A stretch of 53,356 nucleotides of DNA from an uncultured Prevotellaceae bacterium (GCA_902769705.1 CACXPX010000020.1:1-53356); one strand, 5' to 3'. Positions 1-8,875 are shown, counted from the first letter of the stretch. Notes: generated from the sequence alone by a model not told the origin. Program-made: numbers and translations.

Positions 1-144
1 CTCTCCAGTGAAAGTGGTCAACTGTACTCAGGCGAGGCAGTCAACCGAATCCGTACGGGTAGGCAAATGTTAAAAAACAAGGCCTAAAAGGAGTCAACCG
101 TATTCAGGAAAAGACATGTCTTTTTAAGTGTAGCGTTTACACGA

Positions 145-350
145 GAACAGAACGAACAGTTGAACAGTTTCTTCGTGCGCTTTACAAAACCCCTTATTAT
201 TATATATATAATAATAAAACTATATGTGTAGTTTTCTCACACAAACTGTTCAACTGTTCGTTCGCCTTGAGTCATATTTCTCTGCCATATTGTCGCATTT
301 TGTCAGTTTTACACCGAGCGAACAGCGAACAGTTGAACAGATGAACAGTT
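145..350. repeat. Inverted 8-bp iteron element A with AT-rich core
   Basis: GAACAG cores occur on the plus strand at 145, 154 and 162, so the spacing is 9 and 8 bp. The reverse complement CTGTTC occurs at 246 and 254, with a partial copy at 260. Between the arms is an AT-rich core (about 194-225) made of TTATTATATATATAATAATA-like sequence. A further direct arm has GAACAG at 320, 327, 335 and 343. The repeat unit is GAACAGTT. The layout of arm, AT core and inverted arm recurs at 6845, 24821 and 52589 with other 8-bp units. Confidence 0.8.
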
Positions 351-377
351 TTTTCAAGTCAATGTGCAATGCTTGTA

Positions 378-465
378 AGAAAAAGACCACAAATGGCACG
401 GTCAAAGCTATGAAATGAGCATGCTAAAGACCACAAATGACCGCCTTAAAGGCCACAAATGAGCG
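378..465 (-). repeat. 22-bp tandem repeat array, 4 copies (locus A)
   Basis: Four consecutive 22-bp units lie at 378-399, 400-421, 422-443 and 444-465. Read on the minus strand they contain CATTTGTGGYCTTTA, except the second, which has the variant CATTTCATAGCTTTGA. Both variants recur in the arrays at 6675, 19732 and 25277. The unit length is two helical turns and not a multiple of three, so this is not a coding repeat. Confidence 0.85.
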
Positions 466-573
466 AGGTTGGAAAAAGCACAAGCGGTGTTAACAAATTT
501 TTGCACGCCAGCGGGAACAAAATTTGGTGGTATGAGGGATTTTTCTTAATTTTGAGGCCGAAAACCTTTGAAT

Positions 574-2349
574 ATGATCAAGACATTAGCTAAACAAATC
601 GGCCAATACAAAACGGCCTCCATCATGACACCGCTGATGACCGCCTTGGAGGTGGTGATGGACGTGATGATTCCCTATATCACGGCCTCGCTCATCGACA
701 AGGGCATCAATGCGGGCAACATCCAACAGGTCTACTACTACGGTGCGCTGATGCTGGGCATGGCCTTCCTGAGCCTGCTCTTCGGCATCTTGGCGGGGCG
801 TTTCTCTTCGTATGCCTCGTCGGGCTTTGCCGCCAACTTGCGCTCGGCCATGTATAAGAACATCCAGCGGTTTGCCTTCAGCGACATCGACAAATATTCG
901 ACAAGCGGATTGGTGACACGAATGACAACCGACGTCTCTAACCTTCAGAACGCCTACCAGCAGATTCTGCGCATCACCGTCCGCGCGCCCTTCCGCCTGC
1001 TGCTCTCCATCGTGATGTGTCTGGTCATCGACCCCCGCCTCTCGCTCATCTTCGTCGTGGCGATGGTGGTGCTGGGCTTCTCGCTTTGGAGCATCATCTC
1101 GCGCGTTGCCAAACTCTTCGCGCAAGTGTTCGAGAAATACGACGCCCTGAACGAGAGTGTTCAGGAGAACGTCGCGGGCATTCGGGTGGTGAAGGCTTTC
1201 GTGCGCGAGAAATACGAGAACGAGAAGTTCGCCCGTGCCGCCGAGGGGCTTTATAAATTATATGTACGCGCAGAGAGCCTCATGGCACTCAACCATCCCG
1301 TGATGAACATGGTGGTTTACGGGTGCATTATCTCCCTGTCGTGGTGGGGCGCACACTTCATCGTGAGCGGTTCGCTGACAACGGGTGAGCTGGCTTCGCT
1401 CTTCACCTACGTGATGTCTATCCTTCAAGCGCTGATGATGCTCTCCATGATTTTCGTGATGCTCACCCAAAGCGCCGCCAGCGGCAAACGTGTGACTGAG
1501 GTCATCAACGAACAACCCGACATCGTGAACCCTGAGAACGCGCTGGAGGAAATGGCTGACGGAAGCATCGAGTTCCGTGGAGTGAGATTCGACTATGTGT
1601 CGAAGAAAGACAAGGCGGAAGATGCAGCCGGAAAGGAGAAAACCTCGAAGAAGTCGGCACTCTACAATGTTTCGTTCAACATCGCTTCGGGCGAGACCAT
1701 CGGCGTGATTGGCGGAACAGGCTCTGGTAAGTCCACCCTCGTCAGCCTCATCAGCCGCCTCTACGACACCAACGAGGGCGAGGTGATGGTTGGCGGGCAC
1801 AACGTGAAGGAATACGACCTCGAGACGCTTCGCAACAATGTCTCCATCGTGCTCCAGCAGAACTTGCTCTTCACGGGAACCATCCTCGACAACCTCCGCT
1901 GGGGTAACACCGAAGCCACGCTCGAAGAATGCCGCGAGGCCTGCCGCATGGCGCAAGCCGACGACTTCATCATGGAGACACCCAACGGATATGACACCCA
2001 CATCGAACAGGGCGGCACCAACGTCTCGGGCGGCCAAAAGCAACGCCTTTGCATCGCTCGGGCCTTGTTGAAAAAGCCGAAGATTCTCATCCTCGACGAC
2101 TCTACAAGCGCTTGCGACACCGCCACCGATGCAAAGATTCAGAAGGCTTTCCGCACCCAACTGCCCCACATGACCAAACTCATCATCGCACAACGCATCT
2201 CAAGCGTGCGCGAGTGCGACAAAATTCTGGTGATGGACAACGGAGTGGTGACGGGATTCGACACTCACGAACAATTGCTGAAGACCAACCAGCTCTATCG
2301 GGAAATCAACGAGATTCAGAACCAAACGACGGGAGATTTTGACAAATGA
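574..2349 (+). CDS. ABC exporter half-transporter with degenerate ATP site
   Basis: A type IV (exporter-fold) half-transporter of 591 residues. The transmembrane domain fills roughly residues 1-320 and the nucleotide-binding domain the rest. Walker A GGTGSGKST is at about 380-388, the signature NVSGGQ at 483-488 and Walker B ILILDD at 504-509. The catalytic Glu after Walker B is Asp, and the switch His is Gln (IAQR, about 540). This is the pattern of the degenerate-site subunit of heterodimeric exporters. The partner begins four bases before this gene ends. I chose the ATG at 574 over the in-frame TTG at 568. The substrate is unknown; multidrug or lipid export is typical of the family. Confidence 0.93.
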   Translation: MIKTLAKQIGQYKTASIMTPLMTALEVVMDVMIPYITASLIDKGINAGNIQQVYYYGALMLGMAFLSLLFGILAGRFSSYASSGFAANLRSAMYKNIQRFAFSDIDKYSTSGLVTRMTTDVSNLQNAYQQILRITVRAPFRLLLSIVMCLVIDPRLSLIFVVAMVVLGFSLWSIISRVAKLFAQVFEKYDALNESVQENVAGIRVVKAFVREKYENEKFARAAEGLYKLYVRAESLMALNHPVMNMVVYGCIISLSWWGAHFIVSGSLTTGELASLFTYVMSILQALMMLSMIFVMLTQSAASGKRVTEVINEQPDIVNPENALEEMADGSIEFRGVRFDYVSKKDKAEDAAGKEKTSKKSALYNVSFNIASGETIGVIGGTGSGKSTLVSLISRLYDTNEGEVMVGGHNVKEYDLETLRNNVSIVLQQNLLFTGTILDNLRWGNTEATLEECREACRMAQADDFIMETPNGYDTHIEQGGTNVSGGQKQRLCIARALLKKPKILILDDSTSACDTATDAKIQKAFRTQLPHMTKLIIAQRISSVRECDKILVMDNGVVTGFDTHEQLLKTNQLYREINEIQNQTTGDFDK

Positions 2350-4184
2350 GACAACCTAACTTCAACCGCAACCAAGGTCCCCGTGGAGGTCAGAACCTCT
2401 CGGCAACCCTCGACGAGAACAAGAAGAACACCCTCCTTCGCTTGTTCCGCATCGTCATGAAGCACTACAAATGGTCTATCGCCACCGTGCTGCTCTGCAT
2501 CGTCATCTCCTCCATCACGTCGCTGGCTTCAACGCTCTTCACCAAGACGCTCATCGACGACTACATCGTGCCGCTCACGCAAGTGGAGAACCCTGAATAC
2601 GCCTCGCTCATGCAGACGCTCTTCAAACTGGGACTGGTGCTCATGGCAGGCGTCATCTGCTCCTACACCTACAACCGGCTGATGATTTATGTCTCGCAAG
2701 GCACTCAACTGAAGCTTCGAAAGCAACTCTTCGAGCGCATGGAACAACTGCCCATCAGCTATTTCGACTCCCATTCCCACGGCGAACTGATGTCAACCTA
2801 CACCAACGATGTCGACTCGCTCCGTCAGGTCATCTCAACGAGCATGGCTCAGGTGTTCAACTCGCTCATCACCATCGTCGTAACGTTCACATCGATGATT
2901 GTGCTCAGCATTCCGCTCACACTCGTCAGCGTGTTCATGGCATTCGTGATGATGATGGTCACCACGCGCTTGGGCAAATGGTCGCGCGGATTCTTCCGCA
3001 CCCAGCAGGAGTCGTTGGCCCGCGTCAACGGATTCATCGAGGAGATGATGACCGGCCAGAAGGTGGTGAAGGTTTTCTGCCACGAGCGGCAAGCCATCAA
3101 CGAGTTCGAGAACATCAACGAGCAACTACGCTCGTCGGCCTACAACGCCAACAAGATTGCCAACATCGTGATGCCTATCAACGGCAATTTGGGCAACCTC
3201 GGATACGTGCTCATCGCCGTCGTTGGCGCCACCATCGCCCTCAATCCCTCGTCGTTCCTCAATGCTTCGCTCTCGCTGGGCACTATTGTGGCATTCCTTC
3301 AACTGAACAAGAGTTTCACCCAACCCATCAGCCACGTCAGCCAGCAAATCAACTCCGTGCTCAACGCATCGGTGGGTGCCGAGCGCGTGTTTCGACTGCT
3401 TGATGCCGAGCCTGAAGTCGACAAGGGTTCACGAGTGCTTGACGATGCAAAGGGAGACGTTGATTTCCAGCATGTGGACTTCGGCTATGTGCCTGGAAAA
3501 CAAGTGCTCTTCGACATCAACATCAACACCTCGCCCGGTCAGAAGATTGCCTTCGTGGGCGGAACGGGCGCCGGAAAGACCACCATCATCAACCTCATCA
3601 ACCGCTTCTACGACGTGAAGGAAGGCCATATTCTCTACGACGGCATTCCCATCAACGACATCAGCAAAGAGTCGCTCCGCCGTTCGATGAGCATCGTGTT
3701 GCAAGAAACCCACCTCTTCACGGCCACCGTGCTCGACAACATCCGCTATGGCCGCCTCGACGCTACCGACGAGGAATGTCGCGAAGCCGCCCGACTGGTG
3801 GGAGCTGACGACTTCATACGCCGTCTTGCCAATGGCTATCACACCGTGCTCAATGCTGATGGAGGCAATCTCTCACAAGGCGAACGCCAACTGTTGGCCA
3901 TCGCCCGAGCTGCCGTTGCCAACCCGCCCGTGCTCATTCTCGACGAGGCCACCTCTTCCATCGACACCCGAACGGAGCAACTCGTGCAACGAGGAATGGA
4001 CAGCATCATGCGAGGCCGCACCACATTCGTCATCGCCCACCGCCTCTCCACCGTGCGCAATGCCGACCAAATTATCGTGCTCGACCACGGACGAATCATC
4101 GAGAGCGGCTCGCACAACGAACTGCTCCAGCTGAAAGGCAAATACTACCAACTCTACACGGGCGACACCTCGCTCCTGTCATAG
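2346..4184 (+). CDS. ABC exporter half-transporter, catalytically complete partner
   Basis: A 612-residue half-transporter overlapping the previous gene by ATGA, so the two are very likely translationally coupled and form a heterodimer. It has a short Gly/Asn/Arg-rich N-terminus, a six-helix membrane domain (about 40-340) and an ATPase domain. Walker A GGTGAGKTT is at 405-413, the signature LSQGE at 509-513, and Walker B ILDEATS carries the catalytic Glu at about 534. The switch histidine is in IAHR at about 565. Unlike its partner, every catalytic residue is present. The MATE gene starts six bases after its stop, suggesting one export-related operon. Confidence 0.94.
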   Translation: MRQPNFNRNQGPRGGQNLSATLDENKKNTLLRLFRIVMKHYKWSIATVLLCIVISSITSLASTLFTKTLIDDYIVPLTQVENPEYASLMQTLFKLGLVLMAGVICSYTYNRLMIYVSQGTQLKLRKQLFERMEQLPISYFDSHSHGELMSTYTNDVDSLRQVISTSMAQVFNSLITIVVTFTSMIVLSIPLTLVSVFMAFVMMMVTTRLGKWSRGFFRTQQESLARVNGFIEEMMTGQKVVKVFCHERQAINEFENINEQLRSSAYNANKIANIVMPINGNLGNLGYVLIAVVGATIALNPSSFLNASLSLGTIVAFLQLNKSFTQPISHVSQQINSVLNASVGAERVFRLLDAEPEVDKGSRVLDDAKGDVDFQHVDFGYVPGKQVLFDININTSPGQKIAFVGGTGAGKTTIINLINRFYDVKEGHILYDGIPINDISKESLRRSMSIVLQETHLFTATVLDNIRYGRLDATDEECREAARLVGADDFIRRLANGYHTVLNADGGNLSQGERQLLAIARAAVANPPVLILDEATSSIDTRTEQLVQRGMDSIMRGRTTFVIAHRLSTVRNADQIIVLDHGRIIESGSHNELLQLKGKYYQLYTGDTSLLS

Positions 4185-4190
4185 GCCATC

Positions 4191-5492
4191 ATGAAAGCCA
4201 TCGACCGCAACATCCTTCGGCTGGCCATTCCTTCGATTGTCCAGAATGTCACCGTACCCCTCCTCGGGCTTGTCGACATTGCCATCGTGGGCCACATCGG
4301 CGACGCCACCTACATTGGAGCCATTGCTGTGGGGTCGATGATTTTCAACGTGATGTATTGGCTTCTGGGCTTTCTTCGCATGGGCACAAGCGGACTCACG
4401 GCACAAGCTGTTGGGCGCAACGACCATCGGGCCATTCGCGCCATGCTCTCCAACGCGCTCAAGTGGGGATTGCTTTGCGGCCTGACCATCGTGGTTGCAC
4501 AAATTCCCCTACGGTGGCTCTCCATCTGGCTGATGGGACCTTCCGAGGAAATCGCCACACTCGTGCGCACCTATTTCAACATCTGCATCTGGGGAGCGCC
4601 CGCCACGCTCTCCCTCTACGCCCTCACGGGGTGGTTCATCGGCTTGCAAGACACACGCACACCCATGACCGTCTCCATTCTCCAAAACGTTGTCAACATC
4701 GCATGCTCCCTGCTCTTCGTTTATGGGTTGGGCTTGAGAATCGAAGGAGTAGCGCTTGGCACTTTGGTGGCGCAATGGAGCGGATTGGCCCTTGCGGTTT
4801 GGGCAATGGCGAGGAAGTTGAAGAAAATACCCGCTTCGCCACAAGCAACGCCCGCTTCTTCCAACGAGAGCGACGGCAGAGGCACCTCGCTTTTCCGCGT
4901 CAACCGCGACATCTTTCTCCGCACGGTCTGCCTGGTGGCGGTCAACCTGTTTTTCACCGCGGCTGGAGCACGGCAGGGCGACCTCATACTCTCGGTCAAC
5001 ACGCTGCTCATGACGCTCTTCACGCTCTTCAGCTATGTGATGGACGGCTTTGCTTTCGCGGGTGAGGCTTTGGGAGGAAAGCTTTATGGAGCCCGCAACT
5101 GGGAAGGATTCCACGCGCTCGTGCGAAGGCTGCTGCTTTGGGGAGCCTTCATGGTGGTGCTCTTCACGGCCACCTACGCACTTGGCGGAAAGCCTTTCCT
5201 CTCGCTTCTCACCAACCACCACGAGGTGATTGAAGCCGCAACGCCCTACCTTCCCTGGGCGCTGCTCATCCCTCTCGCTGGTGTGGCAGCATTCATCTAT
5301 GACGGCCTATTCATCGGCATTACCGCCACTCGCGGAATGCTCCTCTCGTCGGCCATCGCCACCGCCGTCTTCTTCCCCCTCCACTTCACACTCTCGCCCC
5401 ATCTCCACAACCACGCCCTTTGGCTCGCCCTCATCGCCTATCTGTTGCTTCGGGGCATCATCCAAGCCGTCTGGTTGCGCCGCACTTTGTAA
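4191..5492 (+). CDS. MATE family efflux transporter (DinF-like)
   Basis: A 433-residue, highly hydrophobic protein with the MATE N-terminal pattern: an LAIPSIVQN helix followed by a GLVDIAIVGH loop and a GTSGLTAQAVGR segment. Length fits the usual 12-helix MATE fold. It probably exports cationic compounds using a Na+ or H+ gradient across the inner membrane. It lies six bases downstream of the ABC pair on the same strand and is likely co-transcribed. A short Ser/Asp-rich loop at about 220-235 (SSNESDGRG) separates the two bundles. The DinF-like assignment rests on N-terminal similarity only; the substrate cannot be read from sequence. Confidence 0.9.
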   Translation: MKAIDRNILRLAIPSIVQNVTVPLLGLVDIAIVGHIGDATYIGAIAVGSMIFNVMYWLLGFLRMGTSGLTAQAVGRNDHRAIRAMLSNALKWGLLCGLTIVVAQIPLRWLSIWLMGPSEEIATLVRTYFNICIWGAPATLSLYALTGWFIGLQDTRTPMTVSILQNVVNIACSLLFVYGLGLRIEGVALGTLVAQWSGLALAVWAMARKLKKIPASPQATPASSNESDGRGTSLFRVNRDIFLRTVCLVAVNLFFTAAGARQGDLILSVNTLLMTLFTLFSYVMDGFAFAGEALGGKLYGARNWEGFHALVRRLLLWGAFMVVLFTATYALGGKPFLSLLTNHHEVIEAATPYLPWALLIPLAGVAAFIYDGLFIGITATRGMLLSSAIATAVFFPLHFTLSPHLHNHALWLALIAYLLLRGIIQAVWLRRTL

Positions 5493-5544
5493 AAAAACTT
5501 CGCTTTTTTGCGCGAAAAATGTCGTATAATTGGCAAAAAAGAGG

Positions 5545-5552
5545 TATATTTG
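5545..5552 (+). promoter_or_regulatory. Bacteroidetes -7 box upstream of the amide hydrolase
   Basis: TATATTTG matches the TAnnTTTG -7 element and sits 45 bases before the hydrolase start. The expected -33 TTTG about 20 bases upstream is not clear, so this is a half-match. Confidence 0.5.
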
Positions 5553-5596
5553 CGGTCAAATTATAAAGGAATACAGACATTATCACTATCATTACA

Positions 5597-6664
5597 ATGA
5601 AAAAAGCACTGAAAATCACGCTGCTCACCCTCCTGGTGTTGCTCGTGGCAATTGCTTTCGGCGCATGGGCAACCTTCGGTTCGCTCATCAAAGGAGCTGC
5701 CTCGGTTAAGAAATTGGACGAAGGATTCTACTACATGGAATACAAGGGCGACGACGGATTCGATGAACTTTTGGCGAGCGGAGGCGGAGAAAACGCCGAA
5801 ATATTGTCGAAGAAAATCGTCAAATTCCTCTCAAAAGGCTACTACTCGCTTCCTGAGGCCACACCCCAGAAAGCCCCCTACGGCTGTTCGGCACTGACTG
5901 TCCGGACTCCAGAGGGAGGCATGATGATGGGGCGCAACTTCGACTACAACTCTGGCGTGGGCATCATTCTGCATTCCATTCCCGACAACGGCTACGAATC
6001 CATCTCCACCTTCAATGCCGAGTTCTACGGCTTTGGAGAGGGTTATCTGCCTGAAGGCTTCGCCAACCAATACATGGCGCTCTCAGGCCTTTTCTTCGCG
6101 TTAGACGGCATCAACGAGAAAGGGTTCGCCATTGCCGACCTGATGGCTGGCGACGATGTTGAAACCCATCAGCGCACAGGCAAGCCCGCCCTCACCACCT
6201 CGGCCGCCTTGCGCTATCTGCTCAACAAAGCCGCCAACGTCGACGAGGCCCTGCAACTGCTTCAGGGCATAGACATGCACTCCGACATCGGTTCCGCCCA
6301 CCACTATGCCATGTCCGACGCATCGGGCAAGAGTGTTGTGGTGGAGTATGTTGACAACCAGATGGTGGTGGTTGAATCGCCAGCAGCGGCCAACCACTAT
6401 CTTTGCGAATCGAAACTCAATGTCGGACTTGCCGAGGGCGACCATCGCTACGAGCAGCTCTGCCAGCGGTTCAGCGAGGCTGGAGGCGTGATGAGCGCAA
6501 AAGACCTCACCGAAGCCATCAAAGCCGTTTCGCAACCCGCAAACGGACAGTTCCAAGGCACCATCTGGACGATGACGATGGACTTGAAAAACCCGTCGGT
6601 CACCTACTATTCACGCCGCAATTTCGACAAGCCCTTCCATTTCGAAATCTCACGAACAAAGTGA
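5597..6664 (+). CDS. Membrane-anchored linear amide C-N hydrolase (choloylglycine hydrolase-like)
   Basis: A 355-residue protein with one N-terminal hydrophobic segment (about 7-27) that could be an uncleaved anchor or a signal peptide. The N-terminal nucleophile hydrolase core begins near residue 93, where YGCSALTV places a candidate nucleophilic Cys at 97. MGRNFDY (about 111-117) supplies the RNFD motif typical of bile-salt hydrolase, penicillin V acylase and C45-type enzymes. In many Ntn hydrolases the Cys is exposed by self-cleavage; here about 96 residues precede it, so either processing occurs or a pro-region is kept. It probably hydrolyses a linear amide (N-acyl) bond in the periplasm. 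Single gene with its own -7 box, followed by a repeat-rich region. Confidence 0.85.
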   Translation: MKKALKITLLTLLVLLVAIAFGAWATFGSLIKGAASVKKLDEGFYYMEYKGDDGFDELLASGGGENAEILSKKIVKFLSKGYYSLPEATPQKAPYGCSALTVRTPEGGMMMGRNFDYNSGVGIILHSIPDNGYESISTFNAEFYGFGEGYLPEGFANQYMALSGLFFALDGINEKGFAIADLMAGDDVETHQRTGKPALTTSAALRYLLNKAANVDEALQLLQGIDMHSDIGSAHHYAMSDASGKSVVVEYVDNQMVVVESPAAANHYLCESKLNVGLAEGDHRYEQLCQRFSEAGGVMSAKDLTEAIKAVSQPANGQFQGTIWTMTMDLKNPSVTYYSRRNFDKPFHFEISRTK

Positions 6665-6674
6665 TTGCAAGCCG

Positions 6675-6806
6675 CCTCATAAGTGGCTTCTGACCTCCTC
6701 ATTTGTGGTCTTTAAGCGCCTCATTTGCGGTCTTTAACCACCTCATTTGCGGCCTTTAAGCACCCCATTTGCGGCCTTTAAGCAGCTTATAAGTGACTTT
6801 TGAGCA
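6675..6806 (+). repeat. 22-bp tandem repeat array, 6 copies (locus B)
   Basis: Six contiguous 22-bp units start at 6675, 6697, 6719, 6741, 6763 and 6785. The central four are near-identical (CCTCATTTGCGGYCTTTAAG); the outer two carry CATAAGTGGCTTCTGA and TATAAGTGACTTTTGA. The array begins 10 bp after the hydrolase stop and ends 38 bp before iteron element B. Confidence 0.9.
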
Positions 6807-6844
6807 GCTCCCGGAGTGTGTTCGAAATTGTAAAAAAAACAGAA

Positions 6845-7085
6845 ATGTTACAATGTTACATTGTTACATTGTTACAATAAGGTGGTTCCGAGTTTCCGAG
6901 ATGAAATTTGAGTTTTAAATTGACAGATTTGATTGGCAAAAATTGATAGAGTGTAATAATAATAATTTTATTATAATATATAATATATATATTATATATT
7001 ATAATAACCCATAGTAGAGGGATGCCGCTTGCACATGTGGAAGGTGCTTAATGTAACAATGTAACAATGTAACAATGTAACAATT
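6845..7085. repeat. Inverted 8-bp iteron element B with AT-rich core
   Basis: The left arm has TTACA at 6848, 6856, 6864 and 6872, an exact 8-bp period with the unit TTACATTG. The right arm is the inverted form, with TGTAA at 7052, 7060, 7068 and 7076. Between them, about 6954-7006 is nearly pure A/T. The arms are inverted complements over about 22 bp. The organisation is the same as elements A, C and D. Confidence 0.9.
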
Positions 7086-7148
7086 TTGGAATATTAACAA
7101 AAATATCCCTATTTCTTAACAGATTTTCACGAGCCACAACCCTTGAAA

Positions 7149-7180
7149 TTTGGAGCGGTGGGAATTTCTTTGTATCTTTG
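7149..7180 (+). promoter_or_regulatory. Bacteroidetes promoter (TTTG-N20-TATCTTTG)
   Basis: TTTG at 7149-7152 and TATCTTTG at 7173-7180 are separated by 20 bases, a textbook match to the Bacteroidetes primary sigma consensus. Transcription should begin near 7187, about 32 bases before the LRR protein gene. Confidence 0.85.
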
Positions 7181-7218
7181 CAAAAGAAAATAACAATTAA
7201 ATAAAACCACTACCCATC

Positions 7219-7767
7219 ATGAAAAAGACTATACTGACATTACTGTTAACCATCGTGTGGGCGCTGGGAGCATCAGCCCAATACACGGTGACCAACAACG
7301 GAACGGGCGAGGGCTACATGGGCATCACCTTCCAAGGCTACTACCATTCGGAAGACGGAGTGCTTTTCGCCACGTTCGACGACCGCTACAGCAGCGGTTC
7401 ACCCCGATGCGAGACGCTGGTGAAGTTCCCGCAGAGCAAGGAAATGAAGTCGTACACGGTGCCCGACGGCGTGTATTGCATCGCGCGCGGTGCATTCCAG
7501 GGCAACCAGTATCTGGAGGAAATCAGGCTTCCCTCTACGGTTTACTACGTGGGCGACGACGCATTCAGGGATTGTGCCAACCTGAAGCGGATTGTGACCT
7601 ACGAGGCCACCACCCATGCGAAGCCCGCTGAGGTGGCTCCCAGCGAAGGGGAACGGCGCGAGGTGGCACGCTACGACTTGCAGGGGCTGCCCGTGAAGGC
7701 TGGTGCACGAGGCATTCAGATTGTGGTGTACAACGACTACACGACCGAGACCGTAATCAATCCATAG
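7219..7767 (+). CDS. Small secreted BspA-like leucine-rich repeat protein
   Basis: A 182-residue protein with a signal peptide (MKKTILTLLLTIVWALGASA, cleavage before QYT). The middle carries about two BspA/LRR_5-type repeats: IARGAFQGNQYLEEIRLPST followed by VGDDAFRDCANLKRI. The C-terminus YDLQGLPV...GIQIVVYND resembles the short type IX sorting-like tail of Prevotella surface proteins. BspA-type proteins are usually much longer adhesins, so this is a minimal version with room for only one or two repeats. It is the first gene behind the promoter at 7149-7180, and 30 bases separate it from the next gene. A role in surface binding is an inference from the family. Confidence 0.85.
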   Translation: MKKTILTLLLTIVWALGASAQYTVTNNGTGEGYMGITFQGYYHSEDGVLFATFDDRYSSGSPRCETLVKFPQSKEMKSYTVPDGVYCIARGAFQGNQYLEEIRLPSTVYYVGDDAFRDCANLKRIVTYEATTHAKPAEVAPSEGERREVARYDLQGLPVKAGARGIQIVVYNDYTTETVINP

Positions 7768-7797
7768 CCTGACGAATTAAGGAACCAGCAAAACGAT

Positions 7798-8367
7798 ATG
7801 AGCGAGAAATTTCCATACGGCTACGACGTGAATGTCTATATCGACAAGGCATTCGAGCGGATGAAGGAACTCTACCCTTGGGCAGAGAAGAGCATGCTGA
7901 GGGAAGGCTGGAGCTACGCCATCGAGAAAGAAGGCTCACGCTATCAGTATGTGGCTTATTTCAAATGGAACAACAACGACATCGACCGCTACGTCATCAA
8001 TGGCGATTGCGAGGATTTCATCCGGCACTTCATCTCGGATCATGAAAGTTGGGTGCAATGGAAGAACAAAGTGAAGGAGGAGTTATCGGTCAAAAGCCTC
8101 ATTCCGCCCGGCACCTGCATACGCGGCTGGTATATGGAGTGCTACGAGTTTCGCTCGCATGTCTTGGGGGGCTATTCGGTCTATCTTCAAGGAGGCGACC
8201 GTTCAGCAGGCGGCTCACGAACCATCTTCATCCCCCCAGCCTATTTCAAACTCTCGTGGGATGAGTTTCTCGACAAATACGAGGAGTTGGTGCCACCAGG
8301 AGCCTTCTATTTGGGCAAAGAAGAATTGAAAGACGCTCCCGGTCTGAAAGCGTTCCTCGGGTTTTAA
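7798..8367 (+). CDS. Conserved-looking hypothetical cytoplasmic protein
   Basis: A 189-residue protein I do not recognise. There is no signal peptide or membrane segment. It is rich in aromatic residues and acids (DVNVYIDKAFERMKELYPWAE near the start, ISDHESWVQWK near residue 85). Good codon usage, an ATG start and tight spacing (30 bases after the LRR gene, 75 before the next) support a real gene in a small operon. The segment GGDRSAGGSRTIFIPPAYF near 140 looks like a loop leading into a beta strand. No function is proposed. Confidence 0.75.
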   Translation: MSEKFPYGYDVNVYIDKAFERMKELYPWAEKSMLREGWSYAIEKEGSRYQYVAYFKWNNNDIDRYVINGDCEDFIRHFISDHESWVQWKNKVKEELSVKSLIPPGTCIRGWYMECYEFRSHVLGGYSVYLQGGDRSAGGSRTIFIPPAYFKLSWDEFLDKYEELVPPGAFYLGKEELKDAPGLKAFLGF

Positions 8368-8442
8368 GCGGACAGTCTCACCACATTCTCTCCCCTTCTC
8401 TAAAATCAGAATAAAACAAAAACTCCAAAAAGTAAAACGACT

Positions 8443-8838
8443 ATGGCAAAAAACAAAGCAAGAGGATGTTTCGGATGGATACTCATCTTTGTTGGAACTA
8501 TCGCGTTGCTCATCGGCCTCTTGTTGGGCATTGGCGGAACTCAAAGCGACAACGAGAAAACGGCCGAGAACAAAAAGGCATGGGCCGAATTCACCGAATG
8601 GGTGGAATCTGATGAAGGGCAGCGTTATGACTCGTTGAACCAAGCTCTCATGACGGCCGTGGGCGAAGATTCGGTGCGCATCGAGCAAGAACTGCAGACC
8701 ATCACGCCCGTAGAACAACCCATGCACCGCATGGGAGGCATCGGAGCCGCATTGGCTTGGGTCATCGGCGGCATCATCATCATCTTCGGACTTCTGCTGA
8801 TTTTCATCGGAGGCCTGATCTACAAGAACAGCAAATAG
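8443..8838 (+). CDS. Small two-helix membrane protein
   Basis: A 131-residue protein of unknown family. A hydrophobic helix at about 10-32 (WILIFVGTIALLIGLLLGI) and another at about 105-126 (WVIGGIIIIFGLLLIFIGGL) flank a polar segment of about 70 residues. This predicts an inner-membrane hairpin with both ends in the cytoplasm and the acidic middle outside, though topology is uncertain. It sits between two genes of the same strand with short gaps and is probably co-transcribed. Confidence 0.75.
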   Translation: MAKNKARGCFGWILIFVGTIALLIGLLLGIGGTQSDNEKTAENKKAWAEFTEWVESDEGQRYDSLNQALMTAVGEDSVRIEQELQTITPVEQPMHRMGGIGAALAWVIGGIIIIFGLLLIFIGGLIYKNSK

Positions 8839-8875
8839 CAATCAGTATTCAATCAAAAAACGACAATATACCATC

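Larger units (their letters stand above)
1..573. other. Repeat-rich intergenic region upstream of the ABC exporter
   Basis: No convincing gene is seen here. Three related 16-mers of the form GTCAACYGTAYTCAGG lie at 17-32, 40-55 and 93-108 (the middle one is divergent). They are followed by an inverted 8-bp iteron element (145-264), a third iteron arm (320-350) and four 22-bp repeats in reverse orientation (378-465). The only open frame, at 224-418, runs through the repeats and looks accidental. The promoter of the exporter operon should lie in 466-573, but I do not see a clean TTTG/TAnnTTTG pair. Confidence 0.7.
6665..7218. other. Intergenic region: 22-bp array, iteron element and promoter
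   Basis: This 554-bp gap holds no gene. It contains six 22-bp repeats (6675-6806), then an inverted iteron element with an AT-rich core (6845-7085), then a strong Bacteroidetes promoter (7149-7180) for the downstream small-gene cluster. Confidence 0.8.

Noticed and set aside
224-418. 64-codon plus-strand open frame in the first intergenic region
   Set aside because: It runs through the GAACAG iterons and the 22-bp repeats, has no ribosome site and no protein-like composition.
6675-6806. 22-bp arrays as a CRISPR
   Set aside because: Units are contiguous without spacers and there are no cas genes.
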